From: CAWATZ01 sp963784995
Lineage (GTDB): Bacteria; Planctomycetota; Planctomycetia; Gemmatales; Gemmataceae
Direction: 5' to 3'
Assembly (NCBI GenBank): GCA_963784995.1
Contig: CAWATZ010000003.1
Coordinates: forward strand, 1,798,001-1,862,000
Length of the DNA stretch: 64,000 nt
The notes beneath the pieces are model-generated. The model was given only the letters and a program-made list of their open reading frames with translations, did not search any database and was not told the DNA's origin. This document shows, in pieces, positions 8,937 through 17,152 of this stretch (position 1 is the stretch's first letter; every line of letters starts with the position of its first letter). The position numbers were made by a program, and so were the translations under genes.

Positions 8937-9503
8937 ATGGAGACCAAGGATCGAGACACGGCGGTGGGCGTCTTCACGGACTTCACGCACGCCGAACAGG
9001 CCATCGAGGAGCTGCGGAGCAGCGGCTTCGCGTCCGACCAGATTGGGTTCATTGCCGACGATCCGGAAAAGATGGAGGCTCCCCCAGTGGAGTCGAGCAC
9101 ACAGGCGGGGAAGGGAGCGGCCGTCGGGTCTACCGTCGGCGGGGTCCTCGGCGCCGCCTTGGGCTTGGCGGTGGCCGTGGTCTCCCTCCCGGTGGCGGGC
9201 GCGGTGATCGTGGGCGGGCTCCTGGCCGGTGCGATCACGGGTGGGGCAAGTGGAGGGATCCTTGGGGCCCTGATCGGCCTGAACGTTCCGGAGGAAGAGG
9301 CTCGTCACTTTGAACAGCAGTTTCACTCGGGTCGCTCCCTGGTGACAGTCCATGCCGGCGACCGCTATGAGGAGGCGGTCGCCATCCTGCGCCGCGTGGC
9401 GGAACGACCGGAACACCATCACGCCCGGCCCCGGACGCACGACCTGTCGAGCGATAGCCGCCCCGACGACGGCGCCGGCAGCGTCTTCGTCCCATGGCCC
9501 TGA
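8937..9503 (+). CDS. general stress protein 17M-like protein with glycine-zipper membrane region
   Basis: A protein of 188 residues with a strong ribosome binding site (AAAGGGAGGTGG six bases upstream of the ATG at 8937). Residues 10-45 (VGVFTDFTHAEQAIEELRSSGFASDQIGFI, given in part) match the GSP17M/YflT-type domain. Residues about 63-122 are a glycine-rich hydrophobic stretch (GSTVGGVLGAALGLAVAVVS and on) typical of glycine-zipper membrane inserts. A second ferredoxin-like half follows (RSLVTVHAGDRYEEAVAILRR). Homologues are linked to general stress responses, but biochemistry is unknown. It lies in the island bracketed by the sigma direct repeats and is convergent with the SPFH gene. Confidence 0.8.
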   Translation: METKDRDTAVGVFTDFTHAEQAIEELRSSGFASDQIGFIADDPEKMEAPPVESSTQAGKGAAVGSTVGGVLGAALGLAVAVVSLPVAGAVIVGGLLAGAITGGASGGILGALIGLNVPEEEARHFEQQFHSGRSLVTVHAGDRYEEAVAILRRVAERPEHHHARPRTHDLSSDSRPDDGAGSVFVPWP

Positions 9504-9679
9504 GCATGGCTCCGGCGAAAGCCGGATAAAGTTAGGAGAGAAAGGATGCAGGTGAAGAAAGGACCATAACACGAGCGGCCCACTGCCAGGAGGTACAGTC
9601 CCGCCGCTCGAAAACCGGCCGCAACTGCTGGAGGAAAGCAGCCGCGACCGGATGGATAAAAGGGTTACAGTCCAAGTCG

Positions 9680-11674
9680 TTAGTTGCGAAGGGCTGGTTC
9701 GTGCCCATCCTTCGGGAGCAGGGACCCAGCGGCGATCGGGCTTACCGAGGAGCTAACCCCGTTGGTCAGAAACTTCATCAGGGTTGCACTGACACCTTCC
9801 ACGGTGCCTCCACCACCGACTGCCAGGATCTCCGGCATGATCTTGATGCCCCGCTCTGCCAGCGCCGTCATGACGTTGATGATCGCCGTCGGACCCTGGC
9901 CGAGGGCATGCACCTGGGCTTCAAAACCTTTGGCCCGGGCCAGTCCCACCGCCTCCACTTCCGCTCCCTTGGCACGCCCGGTCTCGGCGATGTAAGTCGC
10001 TTCACCGTCGGCCTGTCTCTTGCGGGCCGCGGCCGTCTGCGTGGCAATCTCCACCCCGACCTGCGCCTGGGCCAACTGCGCCTGCATGTCGGCCGTGCCC
10101 TTGGTCTTCTCCAGGTCGATACGCAGCCGCTGCGCTTCCTGCTGCATCTGGTACGTCGCCTTCTCCTGGTTGGCGATCTCCCGTTGCGTGAGAACCAGGA
10201 CCAATTCTTTCGGCAGAATCACATCCTGGATGTACACGCCGCGCGTTTCCACTTCGTACTGGGTCAGTTGGGAGCGGATGTGAGCCAGAGCAGCTTGTTG
10301 CACTTGCTGCCGGGTTTCGATGAACTCGACCGCCGGCATGCTCTGCAATTTGTCGCGGAAGTGGTTGCCCACAGCCGCTTGCAGTACCTCGTTGACCAGG
10401 TTGGCAATCGTGCCCACCATGCTGATCACACGCGGAGCCGCCGTGTCGGGCACGTGGATCTGCACCACCAGCTCAATCGTGAAGATGAAGCCTTCGCGGC
10501 TCTTGGCAACGATCTGGGACAGGCGCTCGTCGAGTTTATGGGCCTCGCTGACTGCTTCGGACCAGTTGAGGCTCAAAATCGACGTGGGTACTTTCTCGGC
10601 TTCGTAACAGCGGGGATTAATGGCGTACTTACCGGTTCGCAGCGGCTCCTGCCAGATGCCCCGATGGCCGGGTCGGACGATCGAGCCAAACTTGAAGGCG
10701 GCCCCGGAGGTGTCTTCGGTCGGCAGGCCGACGTAAGCCTTGATGACCGCCACCTCACCTTGCTTGATGACCAGCATCGGGACCTCTTCCACGCGTACCA
10801 GGAACGGATTGAGCAGGTACGCTCCATAAAGCAGCGTGTCGTGCTGGAGTCCGATCTTCCCGCCAGCCTTCAGAAACGCATCATAGTCCTGGTAATTGTT
10901 GTGTTGCACGGACTTGGAACCGATCAATGCCTCGATGAGTGTCTGATCGGCGGCATGCGCGCCTTCCAATCTCTTGATGTCCTCGAACTCGTCCAGTCGG
11001 CCGGCGATGGCACCGCTCGGCAGCGGCTGCCCTTCGAGCGCAGTCACAATGCCGCAGGTATCGACCACTGCCGCGCCGCCGGCCGAGCGCGGCGTGATCA
11101 CCGTTACCTTGAGCTGGCTCTCTTCCAGGCCAAATGCCTGGTAGGTGAACTTGCCGTAGGCCTGCAAGCGCTGGAACTGCTGGGCGACAGGGACGCCGTA
11201 AACGCGCTCTCGGGTGATCACCAGGAAGCCCACCGGATGCACCGGCATGAGACTGCCGGGCGGCAAAACGGGGCGCTGGACCCCTTTCTGTCCGCCGGCC
11301 TGGAGCCAGGCGTGCAGGTTGGTGATCAGGTTCAAGTCGCTGACAGACTCGGCCGACTTGGCCCCGATCGGCAGAGGTCTGCCAACCTGCGCCACGACCA
11401 CGCCGATCTCGCCGGCCCGAACCTGGACCCAGGGGTGCTTCTCCACGGCATAGAGCAGCCACAACTTGAAATGCCAACCCGGCATCAAGAGATCGGCCTG
11501 GTAACCGGGTTCGCCGCGGAAGGCGATCGGGTTGTCATCGGGAAGTTTGCTCAGGGCGAACCGCTTCGTGACCAGCCCGACCTCGGTCGGACCGATGATC
11601 CGGATCGAGGGAACCACCAGAATTGCGCTGACAACGGCCAGGGCCATCAACAACCACAACGTCACGCTTAACAT
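9680..11674 (-). CDS. SPFH/Band 7 (flotillin-like) membrane protein
   Basis: From the ATG at 11674, chosen for its GAGGAG ribosome binding site and immediate transmembrane helix (MLSVTLWLLMALAVVSAILVV, given as residues 1-21), the protein is 664 residues. Residues about 270-460 carry SPFH/band 7 features (LVIKQGEVAVIKAYVGLP; GFIFTIELVVQIHVPD; QSMPAVEFIETRQQVQQAAL). Residues about 470-600 form a long Gln/Ala/Glu-rich coiled coil (QREIANQEKATYQMQQEAQR). A glycine-rich tail (ILAVGGGGTVEG) follows. SPFH proteins oligomerise as cages on membranes and organise microdomains or regulate proteases. An upstream extension in frame to 11758 is possible but lacks a ribosome site. It lies in the same direct-repeat-flanked island as the stress protein. 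Confidence 0.9.
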   Translation of the reverse strand: MLSVTLWLLMALAVVSAILVVPSIRIIGPTEVGLVTKRFALSKLPDDNPIAFRGEPGYQADLLMPGWHFKLWLLYAVEKHPWVQVRAGEIGVVVAQVGRPLPIGAKSAESVSDLNLITNLHAWLQAGGQKGVQRPVLPPGSLMPVHPVGFLVITRERVYGVPVAQQFQRLQAYGKFTYQAFGLEESQLKVTVITPRSAGGAAVVDTCGIVTALEGQPLPSGAIAGRLDEFEDIKRLEGAHAADQTLIEALIGSKSVQHNNYQDYDAFLKAGGKIGLQHDTLLYGAYLLNPFLVRVEEVPMLVIKQGEVAVIKAYVGLPTEDTSGAAFKFGSIVRPGHRGIWQEPLRTGKYAINPRCYEAEKVPTSILSLNWSEAVSEAHKLDERLSQIVAKSREGFIFTIELVVQIHVPDTAAPRVISMVGTIANLVNEVLQAAVGNHFRDKLQSMPAVEFIETRQQVQQAALAHIRSQLTQYEVETRGVYIQDVILPKELVLVLTQREIANQEKATYQMQQEAQRLRIDLEKTKGTADMQAQLAQAQVGVEIATQTAAARKRQADGEATYIAETGRAKGAEVEAVGLARAKGFEAQVHALGQGPTAIINVMTALAERGIKIMPEILAVGGGGTVEGVSATLMKFLTNGVSSSVSPIAAGSLLPKDGHEPALRN

Positions 11675-12046
11675 GATTGTAACTCCTCGACTTGGGACCG
11701 GTGATGGCGACGTGTTCGCCGCGGGGCCGAGTCCATCGATGGTCCCTGCCGATAACACGCGCGGAGGGACAGTCTTTTTTCATAAGTCGGATCGCACTTC
11801 TCATGCCGCATGGCAGACAAAGCGGGCGAAATGCTGCAACCTATTATTTTGTCAAGGTTTACGTTATGCCATCTTTGATACGTATTCGGAGGCCAGACTT
11901 GACCCCCCAGGAATGGCCAAGAGTGATGGGCGAAAACGCACACTGGTGTGTCCAGTCGGTTGGCATTCTCGGCAGTCCTCCGCTTGATGCTCTGACTCCT
12001 GTGCCGGCAGCGACCGCAACCTCCCCACAATCCGTGATGGATAGAA
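11675..12046. other. intergenic region, locally AT-rich, no gene seen
   Basis: About 370 bases separate the SPFH start from the next sigma leader. Part of it (about 11770-11890) is markedly richer in A and T than its surroundings. On the minus strand a TTGACA occurs at about 11855-11860, which could be a -35 element for the SPFH gene, but no convincing -10 is visible at the right distance. No RNA gene or repeat was recognised. Confidence 0.5.
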
Positions 12047-12116
12047 AAAGCCGCATGTCGGCGGAGACGCCTCCTGGAACTACCTGGTATCATGGACCCA
12101 ACACGAGGTGTTTCCG
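12047..12116 (+). promoter_or_regulatory. conserved leader of the sigma-array genes, copy 3
   Basis: It is identical to the leader at 8448 and close to those at 4353 and 17084. It includes GGAACTACCTGGTATCATGG and the GAGG ribosome site seven bases before the ATG. The GGAAC is reminiscent of ECF -35 elements; no standard -10 is evident, so promoter function is an inference from conservation. Confidence 0.6.
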
Positions 12117-12321
12117 ATGACGACCGCTGCACCGCTCACTCAGCTTGTCCGCCATCTCCGCCAGAAGACGGAGCTGCACCCTTTCGAGAACCTGCCGGAT
12201 GCCGAGCTGCTGGAGCGCTTTCGCACCCAGGGCGACGTCGAGGCGTTTGCGGCCATCATCCGCCGGCACGGGCTGGGCGTCCTGGCCGCCTGCCGCAAGG
12301 TGCTGACCTCGGACGCCGACG
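12047..12321. repeat. direct repeat (right copy): leader plus sigma N-terminus
   Basis: This is the partner of 8448-8722, in the same orientation. This copy continues into the complete sigma gene, so it is the likely source of the left, truncated copy. Confidence 0.85.
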
Positions 12322-15069
12322 TCGAGGACGTGTTTCAGGCGACCTTCGTCGTCTTGCTCCGCGGTGCGGCCGCCATTCGCCGGGACGCCTCGCTTTCCAG
12401 CTGGTTGTACGGCGTGGCCCATCGGCTGGCCCTGAAGACCCTCGAAGCGGACCGACGCCGCCGACGTGCGGAGCAGCGGCAGTTGGCAGCCGTCGCCGCG
12501 GAACCCGACCTCAGCCTCCGCGAGGCCTGTGCGATCTTGCACGAGGAACTGGATCGGCTACCGGACCAGTATCGGCTGCCATTGTTGCTGTGCTACCTCG
12601 AAGGGTTGAGCCGGGATGAGGCCGCCCAGCAGCTGGGCTGGACATTCGACGTGCTGCGCGGCCGGCTGGAACGGGGTCGGGAGCGGTTGCGGAGTCGGCT
12701 GACGCGGCGCGGCGTCACGCTGTCGGTGGGATTGCTGGCCGCCGTGGCAAACTCGGGGACTGCCGGCGTTGTGCCGGACCGGGTGCTCCAGGCGACCCTG
12801 GCGGCCTCGACGGGTCGGGTTCTGCCAACCGTGGCGGGGCTCGTTCAGAGTGTCACTCCGGCGGTGTTTTTCGGCAAGCTCCATTTGCCGGCCGTGCTGC
12901 TGGTTGGCCTGCTCTGCGGCGGTCTTGGCGTTGCCCTGTGCATGACGCCACCGGTCGGAGACGCGCCAGCACAGTCCGCCAGGCCAGCGAAAGTACCCCA
13001 AGAAGCCGTGGCGGCAGCGGAGCGTCCGACTGTTGCGGACCCAGACAGCAAACCGGTTCCAGTCTCCGGCAAGGTGATTGGCCCGGACGGCAAGCCCGTG
13101 CCGGGTGCGAAGCTGTTCCTCTTTGATGCAGAGCTGCGGAAGACCATTCCGCAGGGGGAAACCAATTCCGAGGGCGGATTCGCTCTGGAGCTGCAACCGC
13201 TGGGGGACCTCCGATCACACCGTATCCTGCTGGCCGCTGCTCCCTCCCTCGGCCTCGGATGCGATTGGGTCCGGATGACCTCCACGACGGAACAGCTGCA
13301 CAACGCGGTGCTGAAACTGCCGAAGGACGAACCCATCCGGGGCCGGCTCATCGACCTCGAAGGCAAGCCCGTGGCAGGGGCGAAGGTTCACGTCATCACC
13401 GTGCAGACCGCCGCGGATGACACCCTCAACGAGTTCATCCGGCTCTGGGCGCCCGAGAAAAAGAACTACCAGCAAGCCCTCCGCACCCTGTCCAAAGAGT
13501 TCTATCCAGGAGCCACTGGACCCGACTTCTTGTCGGCCACAACGGACACGGACGGTAGATTCTCGCTTCGCGGCATTGGCCTGGACCGCTGCCCGCAGCT
13601 GACTGTCAGCGCCCGAGGACTGGCCAGCCATGCCTTCCTGGTGCCGATCCGCCGAGATTTCAAGCCGCCCTCGGGAACCGGGACGGGCAACCTGGTGTTC
13701 GGTCCGACCTTCACGTTGGCGCTCACTCCCGCAAAGCCCATTTCCGGTGTGATCCGCGACAGCGCAAAGGCCGCTTGCTGGCGTCCGGGTGTTCGGCCGA
13801 CCCGATCGTCCTTCCCTCCCCATCGTCGGAGAAGACGACCGGATCGTCCCTCCTGATGCGATGGCCGTCACCAACGCCCGCGGAGAGTACCTGCTTGACG
13901 GCTTGCCCGGGGCAAAGAAGTATCATCTCCTCATCGATCCAGAGGCGGGTGCCGGATCGGTTCACCGGTTCGCCACGTTGAGCAACGAGACGGCAGGATT
14001 CGCCGCGCTCCCTGCCGACTTTGAGCTGCCGCGCGGTGTCGTGGTGACCGGCCGGATCACGGACAAGAAGACCGGCAAACCAATCCGCGCCGCTGTTTCC
14101 TGCAACCCATTGGAGTCCAACAAGTGGCTGAAGGAACATCCCGACTACGATGCCAGCCATCCCGACTACGATGCCATCCAGTGCTTTGAGCTGGGGTGGA
14201 ACTCGGCCGATGCTCAGGTCAAGACCGACGCCGAGGGGCGATACAAGCTGACTGCGGTTCCAGGGCCAGGGATCCTGCACGTCCGGATTCTCAGCCTGGC
14301 GGCGGCACAAGAGTACCTCCCGGCGAAGATCGCCCCGGAGGACGACACCGACGAAATCGTGCAGAAAGTCCGCCAGCAGCCAGTCTTCAAGACCACGGGG
14401 CCCAGCAGTGGCTTGAGCATTGACCCGCTCTGGCTGCATGCCTACCGCGTGCTCCGGATTCCGGCTGACGTCAAAGCGATTCCAATGGACGTGACCGTTT
14501 CTCGGGGAGTGAGCCGGATAGTCAAGATCGTTGGTCCGGACGGCAACTCCGTGAGCGGAGCCTGGGTGCTGAACGACAAGATCTGGGGCGCCTCCGGGAA
14601 CGGCCTTATGCTTGTCGGGGCCGAGTTCACGGCTCGCGCCCTCGATCCCGACAACCCGCGGCGCATCTACGCCCAGCAGGATGGCAAGAAATTGGCCGGG
14701 TTCGTGTCGCTCGATGGCAAGGAAACAGGTCCGGCGGTACTCCGGCTGCAACCGACGGCGACCGTCACGGGCCGGGTGGTGGATCGGGAGGGCAAGCCGC
14801 TGAGAGATTATTGCGTCCGACCGCTCTACGATGATCCGGAGATCGGTTGGTGGTTGCAACTTCGTGAGGCGACCACGGTAGTCACTAATGCGGAGGGGAA
14901 GTTCACGCTGCCGAGAATTCCCGCCGGGCTGACGGTCCGCTTCGAGGCGCGACTCAAGGTCAGCCCGTTCCAACCTGGCCCAATTCCGACACACGGCACC
15001 CCGAAGCAGACACTGAAGGCGGGCGAAACCCTCGACCTTGGAGAGTGGAAACCGAAGCCAGGCAGCTGA
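12117..15069 (+). CDS. ECF sigma factor fused to a membrane anchor and carboxypeptidase-regulatory-like repeats (frameshift near 13765)
   Basis: Residues 27-110 are sigma2 (DAELLERFRTQGDVEAFAAI; EDVFQATFVVLLRG), residues 130-195 are sigma4 with its HTH (LDRLPDQYRLPLLLCYLEGL; RDEAAQQLGWTFDVLRGRL). A helix at about 257-276 (LPAVLLVGLLCGGLGVAL) should cross the membrane, followed by extracytoplasmic repeats (VSGKVIGPDGKPVPGAKL; IRGRLIDLEGKPVAGAKV). The frame breaks near 13765 within VIRDSA-KPLAGV and resumes as VFGRPDRPSLPIVGEDDRI to 15069. The full product would be about 984 residues. There is no separate anti-sigma factor gene; tethering to the membrane may replace it. A short in-frame duplication, SHPDYDA, occurs near 14150. 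If the break is real, the inner sigma domain would still be made, with a shortened outside part. Confidence 0.85.
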
Positions 15070-15342
15070 GGCGAAAGGGGTGTGATGGTTTCGGCCGAGC
15101 GGGAACGAGAATGAGAACGATTCTCTCCTACCCCCATTGAGGTGTTATCGGAAGGTGTCCGTTAGACCGGCCCGAACACCCTGGCAAGTGGCTGGCAGGG
15201 AGAAAAATGACACGCTGTGGCATTCGTCCGTCAGCGACGGGCTGTTACTGGCCTCTCTGCCAGGTCCAATAAGTTGGCCGGCAGGCTGGCAGACCGGGGA
15301 GGCGGGGAGGAACTCGGCTCCGTGTCGGCTGATCGAGCTGCT
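15070..15342. other. intergenic region between convergent genes, no feature seen
   Basis: The 273 bases between the sigma-fusion stop and the LRR stop hold no recognisable gene, RNA or perfect palindrome. A bidirectional terminator would be expected here but none is convincing. Confidence 0.4.
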
Positions 15343-17026
15343 TCACTCCATCAGCACCAGCGCGTTGCCGAAGCGTTCGCGCAGCTGGTCCTGGGTCTTC
15401 CTGTTGATGCGGCTGGTGGGAAGCACCAGCCGCGACAGTCGGCCCAGGTACGGCGAGTTGGCCAGGGCGGCCGCTCCGGCACTGCTGATCGGGTTACACT
15501 CCAGGTCGAGCAATCGAAGCCGCGAAAGGGCCGGGCACGCGGCAATTGCTCCCAGGCCGCGGTCGGTGATTTGGTTTACAGGGAGTGACAGTTCCCGCAC
15601 TCTCGGCAGCCAGACAGCACTGAGGAGCACTCGGAGGCGGGAGTCGGTGACACCGCTTGCGAGCAGTTTGAGTCGGGTCAGTTGACTGACGTGCGGCGAG
15701 GCAGCGAGCGCAGTGCAGTCGGCATCGTCAAGATGCGCATCCGTCAGCGTGAGCGCTTGCAGACGCTCCATTCCCGCACAGTTCGCCAGCGCTGCGCCAG
15801 CGCCCGAGGAATCGAAACTCCTCCCGAACAAATGCAATTCTCTCAATGATCTCAGCCGGACCGAATCGACCAGGGCAACAACCCCAGCCGCACCAGCCCG
15901 ACAATCGAACAGGAACAAGCGATGCAGTTTTGGAAAGTTCCCGTTCGCGAGTGCTGCGACATCCTCATCTTCAGCGCAGATCACTAGCGAAGAAAGGCCA
16001 GGGGCCAGGTCGGAAGCCCCAAGGTTTTCTACCCACGCCGGGCCCCGCATCCGCTTCTTCAGAAAGAAATCTTCGAGACGGGGGAGTTGCGCTTGCCCCA
16101 GCACCCGGCTGGGATCCGCCCAACGCTCAGTAATACAGAGGTTCAGGGACCGAATTCCTCTTGCCCAGCCTGCCGCCAGCAGTTCACGCAGATCCTTGCC
16201 CCCAGCAACCAGGCCGAGATGCTCGAGCCGTGACCAGCGGGAACGGGCAAGGAGGCGACCAGCACCTTCGATTGACCCCATTTCAAGATGCCGCAACCCA
16301 ACGAGCCGCTCATTGGCAGCAAGAGCAGCGGCCTCGGCCGGACCAACCCATTTGTCTGATAGGTTGAGCCACTCCAGCGGCCCAATGTCAGGGGAGGAGA
16401 GTATCGGGGATACCTTGCAAAACCAGTCCATGATGCGGAGGCCTGTCAAATGACTCAGGCCGGGCCAGGCAAGCAGCTGGCCAATGAGACCTTCCCCATA
16501 GCCGACAAACAACCGCCGCAGTCGGTTGCCCCTCAACCGTCCGAAGAACTCGGCGACTGTCTCCGCACTCTCGCCCCCAGGGGAGCATTCCAGTTCACTC
16601 ACCCCGACCTCAGCGCACAACCGTGCCACTTCGGCTAACTTGCACGGATCATCCTTGGGGATAATCTCCAACCGCCGCAGTGGCACCAACTCGGCCAGCC
16701 GCGCCCCATGCCGGACCCAGGTAGCGGGGCTCATCTTCACCTCTTCCGGCAGGCCTCGCCGAAAGGTCAGCTCGACCGCCCGCGCCCACTTGGGCAGGTG
16801 GGCAAGCCAGCGTGCATGATGCTCGGCGAGCAGATCCTGCGAGCGTTCCTCCAGATCAAAGCGTGCCGGATCGTATTCGGGCAGCTGCGCCAGACGGACT
16901 TGCAGGCGGATAAACTCGGCTCGGTCCGGATCGCCATTGTCCTCCAGCCAGTCCGCGAACACCAGACGCACCGTGTCGTCGTCGGGATTGCACGGATGTC
17001 GGCCAGGAAGGAGTCGGCTTGCTCAT
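15343..17026 (-). CDS. TIGR02996 + leucine-rich repeat protein, copy 2 (two early frameshifts)
   Basis: The ATG at 17026 matches the start of copy 1. One base is missing near 17018 (AGCAAGCC where copy 1 has AGCAGAGCC) and another near 16993, so the TIGR02996 start (EQADSFLADIR) and its continuation (VRLVFADWLEDNGDPDRAEF) lie in different frames. From about 16971 the frame is open to the stop at 15343: 542 residues. Residues after about 100 form RI-type leucine-rich repeats (SLPVNQITDRGLGAIAACPA; DLECNPISSAGAAALANSPY). The C-terminus is DQLRERFGNALVLME. There is no signal peptide or membrane helix, so it should be a cytosolic interaction protein. It lies tail-to-tail with the sigma fusion at 12117 and head-to-head with that at 17153, the arrangement seen for copy 1. 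Confidence 0.8.
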
Positions 17027-17083
17027 GAGAGCCCCTCAAGAGACCCACGACCACCGCGTCGCTCTTCGCCATCATAATGAAAA

Positions 17084-17152
17084 AAGCCGCATGTCGGCGG
17101 AGGCATTTCCTGGAACTACCTGGTAACATGGACCCAATACGAGGTGTTTCCC
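17084..17152 (+). promoter_or_regulatory. conserved leader of the sigma-array genes, copy 4
   Basis: It contains GGAACTACCTGGTAACATGG and then ATACGAGGTGTTTCCC before the ATG at 17153. It differs from copies 2 and 3 at a handful of bases, with the TGGAAC and ACCTGGTA blocks kept. Confidence 0.6.

Noticed and set aside
9701..11671. A 656-codon open frame opposite the SPFH gene
   Set aside because: It is the complement of a well-supported SPFH gene. Its residues are rich in His, Arg, Asp and Leu with no domain, as expected of an antisense frame in GC-rich DNA.
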